Part shown: positions 19,016-29,980 of the stretch, piece by piece
Position numbering within the stretch: position 1 is the stretch's first letter
Layout: each line of letters begins with the position of its first letter
Source: Aradus depressus
Taxonomy: Eukaryota; Arthropoda; Insecta; Hemiptera; Aradidae
Length of the DNA: 64,000 nucleotides
Reading direction: 5' to 3'
Assembly: GCA_963662175.1 (NCBI GenBank)
Contig: OY759222.1
Coordinates: 18,052,222 to 18,116,221 of the forward strand
Notes under the pieces: generated by a model
Database searches by the model: none
Told to the model about the DNA's origin: nothing
Seen by the model: the letters and a program-made list of their open reading frames with translations, nothing else
Translations under genes and position numbers: made by a program

Positions 19016-22000
19016 GCAGCATCCAGAAACGAAGATGGTCAACCAAAGAAAGATTCAGATGTATCCGGAAAGTCCCATCCGAAGGACGACGTGCTCAAAT
19101 TTATTTTTATCTTCCCGATTAAAACATCTGACCTAAGTGACTTGGCTAGATTTCTAAATGGCGATCCTGAGCTCGGTAAACTCCATTCTTCAAATTTCTC
19201 ACTTTTAAACGGTTTTTAGATCTAATATTTGTTAAAACTGATGAACAACCGGGATATCTGAATCCTACACAAAAATTGAAATAAAAATGTTTTTCGAAAA
19301 AAGTCGGGCCAAATACCATTCTTCAAACTTCCTGCTTTTTAACGGTTTATAGATTTAATATTTGTAAAAACCCATAGTCAGATTCAGATATATCGGGAAA
19401 GTCCCATCCGAAGGACGACGTGCTCAAGGTTTTTTTAACCTAAGTGAAATTTCAGCTACCCAGGTTTAGATACATAACATACGACTCAATATCCAGTACC
19501 TGACATACAAAAAGGCCCTCAATCATAGCATGAAGTCCAATCCGAAGGACGACGTGCTCAAATTAATTTTTATCTTCTCGATTAAAACATCTGACCTAAG
19601 TGCCTTGACTAGATATCTAAGTGGCGATCCTGAGCTCCATAAACTCCATATGTATGATAAAATAAGTTACCGTTTGGTTCCAACTAAAATTATCAAGGAA
19701 GAAATGTGGAATATAAGTGGGCTTTGAGGTACCGTTTTGACATATTTTCTGAAAAACAAATTAATACAGCTATGATGGTAGATAGGCAGCATCCAGAAAC
19801 GAAGATGATCTACCAAAGAAAGATTCAGATGTATCGGGAAAGTCCCATCCGAAGGACGACGTGCTCAAGTTATTTTTAACGTAAATGAAATTTCAACTAC
19901 CCAGGTTAAGCTACATAACATACGACACATTATCGAGTACCTGACATACGAACAGGCCCTCGATCATAGCTTAAAGTCCAACCCGAAGGACGACGTGCTC
20001 AAATTTATTTTTTTCTTCCCGATTAAAACATCTGACCAAAGTGACTTGGCTAGATTTCTAAATGGCGATCCTGAGCTCGGTAAACTCCATTCTTCAAATT
20101 TCTCGCTTCTAACCGGTTTTTAGATTTAATATTTGTTAAAACTGATGAACAACCGGGATATCTGAATCCTACACAAAAATTGAAATAAAAATGTTTTTCG
20201 AAAAAAGTCGGGCTTAATACCATTCTTCAAATTTCCTGCTTTTTAACGGTTTATAGATTTAATATTTGTTAAAACTGATAGACAGATTCAGATATATCGG
20301 GAAAGTCCCATCCGAAGGACGACGTTCTCAAGGTTTTTTTAACCTAAGTGAAATTTCAGCTACCCAGGTTTAGATACATAACATACGACTCAATATCCAG
20401 TACCTGACATACAAAAAGGCCCTCGATCATAGTTTGAAGTCCAATGCGAAGGACGACGAGCTCAAATTAATTTTTATCTTTTCGATTAAAACATCTGACC
20501 TATGTGCCTTGGCTAGATATCTAAGTGGCGATCCTGAGCTCCATAAACTCCATATGTATGATAAAAAATAAGTTACCGTTTGGTTCCAACTAAAATTATC
20601 AAGGAAAAAATGTGGAATATAAGTGGGCTTTGAGGTACCGTTTTGACATATTTTCTGAAAAACAAATTCATACAGCTATGTTGGTAGATAGGCAGCATCC
20701 AGAAACGAAGATGATCTACCAAAGAAAGATTCAGATGTATCAGGAAAGTCCCATCCGGAGGACGACGTGCTCAAGTAATTTTTAACCTAAATGAAATGTC
20801 ACCTACCCAGGTTTAGATACATAACATACGACTCATTATCGAGTACCTGACATACGAAAAGGCCCTCGATCATAGCTAAAAGTCCAATCCGAAGGACGAC
20901 GTGCTCAAATTTATTTTTACCTTCCCGAATAAAACATCTGACCTAATTGACTTGGCTAGATTTCTAAATGGCGATCCTGAGCTCGGTAAACTCCATTCTT
21001 CAAATTTCTCGCTTCTAAACGGTTTTTAGATTTAATATTTGTTAAAACTGATGAACAACCGGGATATCTGAATCCTACACAAAAATTGAAATAAAAATGT
21101 TTTTCGAAAAAAGTCGGGCTTAGTACCATTCTTCAAATTTCCTGCTTTTTAACGGTTTATAGATTTAATATTTGTTAAAACTCATAGACAGATTCAGATA
21201 TATCGGGGAAGTTCCATCCGAAGGACGACGTGCTCAAGGTTTTTTCAACCTAAGTGAATTTTCAGCTACCCAGGTTTAGATACATAACATACGACTCAAT
21301 ATCCAGTACCTGACATACAAAAAGGCCCTCGATCATAGCTTGAAGTCCAATCCGAAGGACGACGTGCTCAAGTTATTTTTAACGTAAAGGAAATTTCAAC
21401 TACCCTGGTTTAGATACATAACATACGACACATTATCGAGTACCTGACATACGAACAGGCCCTCGATCATAGCTTAAAGTCCAACCCGAAGGACGACGTG
21501 CTCAAATTTATTTTTATCTTCCCGATTAAAACATCTGACCTAAGTGACTTGGCTAGATTTCTAAATGGCGATCCTGAGCTCGGTAAACTCCATTCTTCAA
21601 ATTTCTCGCTTCTAAACGGTTTTTAGATTTAATATTTGTTAAAACTGATGAACAACCGGGATATCTGAATCCTACACAAAAATTGAAATAAAAATGTTTT
21701 TCGAAAAAAGTCGGGCTTAATACCATTCTTCAAATTTCCTGCTTTTTAATGGTTTATAGATTTTATATTTGTTAAAACTGATAGACAGATTCAGATATAT
21801 CGGGAAAGTCCCATCCGAAGGACGACGTGCTCAAGGTTTTTTTAACCTAAGTGAAATTTCAGCTACACAGGTTTAGATACATAACATACGACTCAATATC
21901 CAGTACCTGACATACAAAAAGGCCCTCGATCATAGCTTGAAGTCCAATGCGAAGGACGACGTGCTCAAATTAATTTTTATCTTCTCGATTAAAACATCTG

Positions 22001-22345
22001 ACCTAAGTGCCTTGGCTAGATATCTAAGTGGCGATCCTGAGCTCCATAGACTCCATATGTATGATAAAATAAGTTACCGTTTGGTTCCAACTAAAATTAT
22101 CAAGGAAGAAATGTGGAATATAAGTGGGCTTTGAGGTACCGTTTTGACATATTTTCTGAAAAACAAATTAATACAGCTATGTTGGTAAATAGGCAGCATC
22201 CAGAAACGAAGATGGTCAACCAAAGAAATATTCAGATGTATCGGGAAAATCCCAACCGAAGGACGAAGTGCTCAAGGATATTTAAAAAAATAAATAATAT
22301 AAGTCAGTTAAAACAACAAGTTAAAACTAAGAGCTTCGTCTAGAT
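19016..22345 (-). repeat. SINE-derived complex tandem array, about 0.9-kb period
   Basis: Units contain, in order, GAGTACCTGACATACGAACA, CGATCATAGCTTAAAGTCCA, CCGAAGGACGACGTGCTCAA, a TTTATTTTTATCTTCCCGAT segment and GATCCTGAGCTC. This is the same order as the reverse strand of tSINE-1 (GAGTACCTGACAT, ATCGCTTAACGTCCC, CCGAAGGACGGCGTGCTTAA, TTTATTTTACCTCCC). Non-SINE spacers (AAACTCCATTCTTCAAATTT; AATGTTTTTCGAAAAAAGTC) separate SINE-like parts. CTCCATTCTTCAAATTTCTC recurs near 19176, 20085, 20990 and 21588, so most units are about 905 bp and one is shortened to about 600 bp. ORFs of 65 codons at 19530 and 21937 are by-products. Confidence 0.85.
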
Positions 22346-22362
22346 TTCCAACTTGCGATCCT

Positions 22363-22530
22363 AGCTATGATCCGGAGCCTGAAAGGATGTCAGTTACTAG
22401 TTAAGGACCCCTATCCTAGACGAATCAACCTAGGTAGACCTTATTTAGGACTCCCTGGGGAGAGTCAGACCCATGTTCACCAGAGCGACATGACCACATA
22501 GTTAAAGCCCGGGCATGTGTCATAATAACT
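22363..22530 (+). mobile_element. tSINE-1 3' portion at the array edge
   Basis: AGCTATGATCCGGAGCCTGA, GTTAAGGACCCCTATCCTAG, AGGACTCCCTGGGGAGAGTC and AGCCCGGGCATGTGTCATAA TAACTA follow SINE order in the forward direction, opposite to the adjoining array. Confidence 0.75.
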
Positions 22531-23097
22531 AAGTAAGAATATTAAGTTGAGGATAACATATATATATACATATATATAAACCTGCATCCTACGGATCACA
22601 CTGTATTGACACCATTTTGAAAATGTCAGTAAACTGAACCAACTCTCGAAAAATATTATGTAAAGAAAACAAATGTCAAAAATGTTCGAAAATTTTAGGA
22701 TTTCTATGCTATAACGTTTATTAAACTTCAAATGCAAATAAATACATAAAACATTTGCTTAATCATATGATGAATGGGAGATGTGGTCATCAGTCAGACT
22801 GGAGGCCTGATAACCGACTCAAAATAATTGTGAATTAATCCATCAATGGAAGGGCGGAGGGGGCACCATCTTTGATGGGGCTCAAATCAATGGCTGAATT
22901 CCCAGGAAGTGCTCATCAATTAATTATCCTAATGTACTATGGACAGGTGCTCGTACCAGTGGCGGATCCAATGGATTCAATTACCGCTAAAATATAATTT
23001 GCATGCATAGAAACTCATGGTTTAATTGTAATATACCAACGATTTACAACCTTAAATGAATTCATATGTGTTGACGAGATTTCCCATAGAAATAAAA
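22531..23097. other. No gene recognised
   Basis: Includes a (TA)n-like tract at 22556-22578 and otherwise unique AT-rich sequence. Confidence 0.4.
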
Positions 23098-23277
23098 GAT
23101 GTTGTCTTCCCACTGTTTTATTTTTGACTAGAACCGGTTTTAAACGCAATAGCGTCATCATCAGTGGTACATCTATGATACAATAAATATACTATTCAAA
23201 TAATGAAAAGTTTAAATTTATATTTTTCATTATTTGTATATTATATTTATTGTATCAGAGATGAACCACTGATGATG
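23098..23277. mobile_element. Foldback element related to 16371-16585, truncated
   Basis: Left end GATGTTGTCTTCCCACTGTT and TTTGACTAGAACCGGTTT match the arms at 16.38 kb. An inner palindrome runs from CATCATCAGTGGTACATCT through TACAATAAATATA to its complement TATTTATTGTATCAGAGATG. The right outer arm is missing: at GATGATGGTC the sequence passes directly into a SINE. Confidence 0.65.
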
Positions 23278-23470
23278 GTCCCGAGCCAGTACGATGTCAG
23301 GTACTCGTTAAAGACCCCTACCCTAGGTGAATAAGAATTTAGGGTAGACAAAATTTAGGACTCCCACAGTAGAGTAGGGCTCATGTCCACCAGATTGACG
23401 AAAGAGCGCTCTGGTAGTAGGCAATATGACCTCTTAGTTAAAGCCCGGGCATGAGTCATAAAACCTAACC
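23274..23470 (+). mobile_element. tSINE-1 3' half fused to the foldback
   Basis: Starts at GATGGTCCCGAGCCAGTACG and runs to CATGAGTCATAAAACCTAAC CTAA. The 5' half of the SINE is absent on the other side of the foldback, so this is a fusion rather than a simple insertion. Confidence 0.8.
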
Positions 23471-23584
23471 TAAACCTATAGCGGACATTCCCAACACCAC
23501 GATTTTTGTACAGTTTTTACAAAAAAATAACCCTGAAAAACCGAGAGTGGAATCTACTTGACTTTGACCCGTTTGGTTAGTTAG

Positions 23585-23820
23585 TTATTGCGGCTCGTGA
23601 CCGGGCTTTAACTAGGAAGTAATATCGCCTACTTCCAGAGCGCTCTTTCGTCACTCAGGTGGACATGTGCCCGACAATAGGAGTCATAAATTTTGCCTAA
23701 CTAGATTTATTCTTCTAGGCTAGAGGTGTTTAACGAGTACCTGATATCGTACAGGTTCGGGTCCAGAGGACAGCGTGCTCAAATTTTTTCACCTCCCAGA
23801 TAAACTTACTTAAGGGTCGT
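23585..23820 (-). mobile_element. tSINE-1, old reverse copy
   Basis: TTAGTTATTGCGGCTCGTGA CCGGGCTTTAACTAGG, then CTTTCGTCACTCAGGTGGAC, AACGAGTACCTGATATCGTA and TCACCTCCCAGATAAACTTA match the reversed SINE with many changes. The tRNA-like head is missing. Confidence 0.75.
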
Positions 23821-24291
23821 GTTAATAGTATTTACTCTCATGTCTATTTAATTGTTTTTTTGAAAATGGTTACTGTCACTATTAGTAATTTGTATTCAAT
23901 TTTATCGGCCAGTTTGCAAGAATGGCTTTAGTACAAAACGTCATATTCTCAAGCACAATACATGGTACAACTGTACCAGATGACGTCAGTCAAGTTGGCA
24001 TTCAGTGTGATGAAAAAAATAAAAATTGTTCTATACTCCACTGAAAAAGTTCTATAGTTATTCTAAATATTAAAAAAAAAGTTCTGCAAAATTAATGCTT
24101 AAATTTCGAAATTTAATTCAGCCAGCTTCACGCAGAACGACAAAACATTTGCTGTTCCATAATCTATTCCTACATATATAGCTCCTTACTATATTGAAAT
24201 AGCTAAACGCTTCAATGTGTGATCACCTTATGTTTGTTTGGTCCTGAATGTCTGATTAAACGGTGGTCCCAGGTGCTCTAGTTATGACGCT

Positions 24292-24610
24292 CTATGGACG
24301 TGTAAATGTTTTGAATTCATACTGAGTTGCATGGTATGGACAAAGGAAGGATGGAACAAAGGGTACGAAACAGTGTACTGATTGTAATGTTGCATGTTGC
24401 TTGATTGAATGGGGAACTGTTGAAGGGCAACATGTTGCACAGATGGGACCATTCAAGTCATATTCCCTCTCCAAAGGTAGTCCCTTTAATTTTGTTCCTT
24501 CATCGAGCGCCTCCTCCATTGCTCTAAAAGACCTCTCAACGATGACTAGGTCGTCAGCATACCTAAAATCTGCAATGGTTGAAGATGGTGGCCATAGTTT
24601 CGATCACTGA
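24292..24610 (-). pseudogene. Reverse transcriptase fragment with YADD motif
   Basis: On the minus strand, upstream of the ORF at 24292-24519, the frame reads STIADFRYADDLVIVERSF then RAMEEALDEGTKLKGLPLE. YADD is the catalytic motif of reverse transcriptase domain 5, and the following LVIVERS matches the beta-strand that normally follows it. After about 30 codons the similarity fades into CATCCPSTVPHSIKQ, which does not look like reverse transcriptase. A TGA lies in frame shortly before the STIADF segment. This is a short remnant of a non-LTR or related retroelement; the clade cannot be set from so few residues. Confidence 0.6.
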
Positions 24611-24661
24611 GTCTCGTATCGTGAAGCCACTATGTAAGTCAAATATTGATTATTATTCCAG

Positions 24662-24976
24662 ACGGAACTACGAGGTCATATCGCCTACTACCAGAGCGCT
24701 CTTTCGTCACTCTGGTGGACATGAGCCCGACTCTACTGTGGGAGTCCTAAATTTTGCCTACCCTAAATTTTTATTCATCTAGGGTAGGGGTTTTTAACGA
24801 GTACCTGACATCGTACAGGCTCGGGACCATCGCTTAACGTCCCATCCGAAGGACGGCGTGCTTAAGTTTATTTTACCTCCCAGATTAAATAAACTAAGGG
24901 CCTCGGTCGGGCTACGAACCCACGACCTTGAGCTCAGAAGTCAAGCACGCATATCACTGAGCTACCGGCGCCCTCT
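24662..24976 (-). mobile_element. tSINE-1, reverse, truncated at its 3' end
   Basis: From AACTACGAGGTCATATCGCC to GCTACCGGCGCCCTC, complete except that the terminal GGTTAGGTTTTATGACTCAT GCCCGGGC is missing at the left edge. B box and A box are intact. Confidence 0.9.
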
Positions 24977-25765
24977 AAAAAAATTCATATATATATATTA
25001 ATAATCTTAATGTGTGTAAATTTTTTATATCACAAATTACATAACTTCCCGTATGCAGAAGTATAGTCCTTCAATTGGTATCAAACCTGATTTCCAGAAT
25101 ATTCAAATATAAAGCCTGACAAGACCGATTTTAAGTTAATTTGAGAATGACACTAAGGCATAAGGATGTACACAGAAATCTTGCTACTTCTCAATGGTTG
25201 GCTAGAGTTAAGTCTGGTAACTGGTAAGCTAGTGGGAGGAGCTTAGACAACGCCTACTTATCAACTTAGCTAGAACTTAGTAACTTACACCTCTAGTCGT
25301 ACTTACCTCGTCTACTTGAGATCCTCCCTTTAATTCACTTAACACAACTAAGTACTTTGAGTAGCTCCTCTTCCCAAGGATCAGTTTAGTATATAATAAA
25401 TCATTCATTAACGAGAAATGGAATTGATAAATTATATTTTAGTATATAATCTGTATAACATACACTTAAAAGAGCACTGGTAAGTTTTTGGCCCTTTAAA
25501 CTGGCCTCATTCCGTTCAAGGCAAGTACCATTTTCTAAGAAAATCGTCCGTGAAACTTTCTAACCTTATAAGGAAAGGTTTCTTGTTGAAAAGTCAACCA
25601 AAGGTTGCCTATTTTCTCGGTTATAGTCCAACAGGTACGTACCTGGAACGGTAATACTACGATCTCTGCTATAAGTTTATAGTTACGCAGGTCGACAAAA
25701 AGTCACAACAGGATTGACTTATTCATATTCTTTTTACTTTTCCAGCTATTCGTAGTATATGGGAT
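24977..25765. other. No gene recognised
   Basis: A (TA)n tract at 24988-25000, then mixed sequence without ORF, inverted repeat or known family landmarks. Confidence 0.4.
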
Positions 25766-25769
25766 GTTA

Positions 25770-25960
25770 TGTTTCGGTGTTCAGTTTTCACCGGAATTTC
25801 ATACTTTCCAATCCCCAATTCCAAAAGTGAAAAAAAGTCAACACACACAGTGTGAACAAGGTAATTCCCGATTGAATATAGAATATTGAAACGAAAATTT
25901 ATATGTAAATTCAAAACACCATAATTTTCCACAAAAATTAATCGATAGTAAGAGGGGAAT
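25770..25960 (-). repeat. Dispersed family A fragment
   Basis: TGTTCAGTTTTCACCGGAAT, AATTCCCGATTGAATATAGA and the ACACCATAATTTTCCAC order match reverse family A, with divergence. Confidence 0.5.
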
Positions 25961-26629
25961 CAGAGTAGGGAGTGAAGGAGCTCGGTTTTACCACTGTTGC
26001 GGGTTCGAATCCCGCCCGATAGAGAATTAAAGATAATATTAAAAGGAATAAACAAAGTTTTTAGAAAATTACAAGTTGTGTTTTTATTTTATTTTAAATA
26101 TTGTGTTGACGCTCGAATATAAATAAATAAATATGCGGTTCGTAGCATATTTGACTTTCGAAAACTGTAAAAAGAATTATGTTCAGAAAACTGTTTCTGT
26201 AGGTTTAATAAGTCGAATGTTGACAGAAAGTGATTTTGTAAAACTAGGATTTCCTTTTCCAGACAGAACTACTGCTGAGAATTGGCCAGGGAGCCTCTTG
26301 GATTGGTTACTCCCAGTAAGGGAAGATATTGAATGAGTGTTTACTCGGTGTTTAGCTAGAGGCAGTCTGTTGATTGAGGGGGTAGCTACCCCTCCACTCA
26401 AATAATCGAATAAAAGCAGACCTTAGGGGTGCTTCATGCCAGACCAGACCATCCCTTCATCTTCACTCAGCAAAACATAGTTTTTTTTTTTGCTTGATTT
26501 TTAGTCGCCATTTGCAAAAGATAATTTTATAAAGGGGTAGTATGATAAACAAAAACAAAAATTACCGAGAATTTACTTCCGTATTAATCAATTACGTTTT
26601 CGCTCTCTCTTCAAATCCATACGACCGTT

Positions 26630-27235
26630 CGGGCTAAAAATCAATAATTGACGTACAGCTTCTAAATCCGCATAGTAAATTTTATGTCGATACATTCATT
26701 ACAACGGCAGTTATTAGAGTTTTTGAGTCTAGCCCCCTCCTCTGATCGCTCTTCTCTTCTGCTGATCTCGCGGAAAATTAGAAGGTTTGGTCCTTATGAG
26801 GTTTTGAATTTACATATGAAATTTTTAGTCAATATATTCATTACAACGGCAGTTATTAGAGTTTTTATGTTAAAACCCTTCCCTTTTTTATGTTCAATTT
26901 AGCTAAAAATCTATATGTGTCATAATGTAGTCAGTCATAATTCGGTGTTCAGTTTACATTACATGTGTATCCAGAACCAAATAAGGACGACACTAAATAA
27001 TTTTCAGTCAACTTGGCCAAAGGGGAAGGGAGATCTAAATCTTATATTTAAATTCGAAATCCCAAAAGGACAACACCTAATAATTTTCAGCAAATTCAGC
27101 CGAAGGGAAGTAAGGCATCAGATAAGGGGGCTCAACTCAAAAACCCTAATGACTTCTGACGTAATGAATGTTTCGAAACGAAAGATGAAATTCATATTTA
27201 TAATGATTATTTCTTCATGTGTTCACTTTTACAAA
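26630..27235. repeat. Dispersed family A, forward copy then reverse copy
   Basis: Forward (26640-26910): two GGCAGTTATTAGAGTTTTTG modules at about 26704 and 26847. Reverse (26930-27235): GTATCCAGAACCAAATAAGG, ATTTTCAGCAAATTCAGCCG and TGACGTAATGAATGTTTCGA. Together they make a large head-to-head inverted arrangement. Confidence 0.65.
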
Positions 27236-27309
27236 AATTTCATGTTTTCCAAACCCCTGATACAAAAAAATGTAAAAAAAAAAAAATCCTGTGTGTGTCT
27301 GTGAACAGA

Positions 27310-27895
27310 TAGATGTGCACCCTCTCTTCCAGATATCGACCTGGTCCCCCTTCTATTCTACAGTCCTTCAACGCTATCAAAAACAGTTTCCATCCCAGCT
27401 TCCTGTTGAACTCTATAACCTCCGACAGCTAACTGGACAGAGATCCCTGAACTAAGCTGACATAGATGGGCACCCAGGTCTTCATACCCTCTTATCCCGA
27501 TATCGACTTGGTCCCCCTCCTATTCTATAGTCCGTCGACGCTATCAAAAACAGTTTCCATCCCAGCTTCCTGTTGAACTCTATAACCTCCGACACCTAAC
27601 AGGACAGAGATCCCCCGAACTGAGCTAACATAAATGGGCACCCAGGTCTTCATACTCTCTCTTCCCGATATCGACCTAGTCCCCCTTCTATTATATTGTC
27701 CTTCAACGTTATTAAAGACTCCAGTTTCCATCCCAGCTTTCTGTTGAACTCTATAACCTCCGACAGCTAACTGGACAGAGATCCCCGAACTGAGCTGACA
27801 TAGATGGGCACCCAGGTCTTCCATACCCTCTCTTCCCGATATCGACCTGGTCCCCCTTCTATTCGATAGTCCCTTCCCATTCCCATCGCCGAACC
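27310..27895 (-). repeat. 168-bp tandem repeat, about 3.5 copies
   Basis: GATATCGACCTGGTCCCCCT or variants recur near 27332, 27499, 27667 and 27838 (about 168-bp spacing). Each unit contains GTTTCCATCCCAGCTTCCTG, TATAACCTCCGACAGCTAAC and GGGCACCCAGGTCTTCATAC. It is markedly more GC-rich than its surroundings. A 128-codon minus-strand ORF (27525-27911) arises from the repeat and has no homology that can be recognised. Confidence 0.9.
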
Positions 27896-28254
27896 CCCCC
27901 AACACATCCAATGACCCTCTTCCCCCAGCTCTTCCGATCCCTACCCTCCTTGCATTTATTATTTTACGACTGTCGAGGAGGGTGGAGGGAGTCTTACTTC
28001 TCTCCTTCTAATAACTTTTCCTGAGGAAAAGGAAAAACATGTTGCTTTCATAAATTTTTCAATTACTTCTACCGTACATGGTTGATTTTTCATAAGGAAA
28101 ATGTAATAATTCAGCAGCTTCCTCATTCCCTCTCTCTCACGCTCTAAACTTCTTTAGCATGGCATGTTCCAACTCTTAATAAGAAATATTACGCAGACTA
28201 TGGAAACGTCCAACGTCGAGTTCTAAATCAAAAATTTCCGTATATAATATCCGC

Positions 28255-28450
28255 TGTGAGCGAAGAGAAAACATACAAACTCTAAAAACTGCCGATATAA
28301 TGAATATTTCAACTCATATTTTAGTTAGGCTATTGAAGAGTTTACTATTTATTTTTAGCCCAAACAGACGAATGGATATGGAGCGGAAGCGGAAATTTAG
28401 TTGATTAGTACTGATTAATTCGCACTGGGGAAGTACATTGCCGGTGATTC
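28255..28450 (-). repeat. Dispersed family A, terminal part
   Basis: AAACTGCCGATATAATGAAT, a GAGCGGAAGCGGAAATTTAG segment and the end TTCGCACTGGGGAAGTACAT TGCCGGTGATTCG. Confidence 0.65.
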
Positions 28451-28679
28451 GCCTTTGTTAACCTCCTTGTATACTCCCAACATGAACAGATAATACGAGG
28501 TCTCTACAATCACGGTTTCCAGTCCCAGAAAGCTAACCTCCTTTAAGTTCTGTTGAATCTACGTTTTGTTTAATATTTTTATTACTAATATCAATATGTT
28601 TTATTACTTATATGCTATTTTATTATATTTCTCTTGATTTGTTATTTCATTGTTTTTATTTAGTTTTTGCATATTTCGC

Positions 28680-28760
28680 AAGTTGTGACCTGATGATGGG
28701 AGATAAGAACGTCCCAAAATATCGTTGTGAAAAAGAGATTTCCGGCAGAATTATAAAAAA
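28680..28760 (+). repeat. CTGATGATGGG-stem-CCCAAAA motif
   Basis: GTGACCTGATGATGGGAGAT, then AACGTCCCAAAATATCGTTG and TTTCCGGCAG. The layout (TGATGATG, short stem, A-run) parallels family H although the flanks differ. Confidence 0.45.
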
Positions 28761-28879
28761 AAATTATATCATAATTTAAATTAAATTAAAAAAAACTATC
28801 TACTGTTAATTAGTATTATTATTATTGTATTTTTTTTTACTAGTATTCAAAGCTGTTTGTGTTTCTAATTAATAATTTG

Positions 28880-29025
28880 GGGGTCGTGGTGGCCGTGCGG
28901 GCTCGAGCAAAGGGCTTTGAGCACGTGGTCTAAACACGGATCTGGATTCGAACTCCCTCCGTGGCCATGGGTTTCAAGTAACCAATAACACCGTTACGAA
29001 GGCGTAGCCAAGTATCGTACATAAA
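28880..29025 (+). mobile_element. Second tRNA-derived SINE (tSINE-2), fragment
   Basis: GTGGTGGCCGTGCGGGCTCG resembles the 5' D-arm of leucine/serine-type tRNAs, and CTGGATTCGAACTCCC 60 bp later resembles a B box. The remainder (GGTTTCAAGTAACCAATAAC ...) is not tRNA-like. No other full copy occurs in the window, so the end is approximate. Confidence 0.45.
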
Positions 29026-29039
29026 GACAAAAAAAATAA

Positions 29040-29240
29040 AAATTATAAACTATCTTAATTTATACATTTTTATGAAAATATGCTTCTTTGTTACTAATGA
29101 TGGGCTTTTTTTGTTGTTTGTAGACTGGCTGATGATGAGGGCAACCTCGAAAGCCGGCTAGCAACTGAGAGGTCAGACTATATTTTATTTTGCAACCTGT
29201 GAAACATTTCTATGATCTATCCTATTACTTATTTTTATTA
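29040..29240 (+). repeat. Family H unit, best preserved copy
   Basis: GACTGGCTGATGATGAGGGC AACCTCGAAAGCCGGCTAGC at 29122-29163, then GAGAGGTCAGACTATATTTT and TTGCAACCTGTGAAACATTT. GAGG/CCTC forms the stem between GATGAT and GAAA. Upstream AAAATTATAAACTATCTTAA is shared with 14490-14520. Confidence 0.7.
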
Positions 29241-29278
29241 ATTTTGATTTGAAGAATAATGTGACAAGCTGGAAACAC

Positions 29279-29526
29279 GGCCATGGCCCTTAGTTTATTT
29301 TATCTGGGAAGTAAAATAAACTTAAGCACGCCGTCCTTCGGATGCGATGGTTTCAAGCCTGTACGATGTCAGGTACTCGTTAAACAGCCCTGACCTACGT
29401 GAATAAAAAATTTAGAGTAGGTAAAATTTAGGACTCCCACAGTAGAGTCGGGCTCATGACGAAAGAGCGCTCTAGTAGTAGGCGATATGACCTCATACTT
29501 AAAGCCCGGACATCAGTCGTAACTAA
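29279..29526 (+). mobile_element. tSINE-1, 5'-truncated copy
   Basis: Starts GGCCCTTAGTTTATTTTATC, lacks the tRNA-like head, has a deletion at CTTCGGATGCGATGG and ends AAGCCCGGACATCAGTCGTA ACTAAC (AACTA tail type). Confidence 0.85.
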
Positions 29527-29980
29527 CCCTTAACCAGTAAGCCGAAAGAGAAAAATATCAGAAAAAATATGGTTAACTGTACATAAGTTTAAAATGAAGT
29601 TGGTAAAGGAAGAAAAACAGGAACTTCTCTCTAACAGAAGTTGGTTATACTTCCGTAACAAATGGAAGAAACAGATTGAGTGTGGAAATTTCGCTAATAG
29701 CATATTTCTAAATCCCATAAATTGTTCATAAGAACTCACAACTTTGGAACATTATTGAACACTTCGATATATTAGAATGAATAAAGCTGTCTACTAAATT
29801 CTAATATAGGAGAGTACTAAATCTTTTGGAATCGAGTAAACTTTGCTAGGAGCTTTGGAACCTCCTAAGTTCCTATTGCCTTAGCTTGCTTCAAATGCTT
29901 GTATGTGGGCTAAGCTATCGTATATTCCTGAAAAACGTAGGAAAAAAATGTTGCGAGTTAAAAACATGCTATACAATATA

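Noticed and set aside
19530..22134. Pair of 65-codon ORFs with nearly identical products
   Set aside because: Both lie at the same place in units of the SINE-derived array; the third unit is frameshifted, so there is no selection for coding.
25975..26025. tRNA-like B box (GCGGGTTCGAATCCCGCCC)
   Set aside because: Perfect B-box hairpin but no A box or acceptor stem at the right distance; could be a SINE scrap, too short to assign.
26133..26336. 67-codon ORF (FVKLGFPFPDRTTAENWPGS segment)
   Set aside because: Coding-like composition, but no recognisable family, splice sites or neighbours; kept out of the gene list.
27525..27911. 128-codon minus-strand protein
   Set aside because: Lies entirely in the 168-bp tandem repeat; no domain and no independent coding signal.
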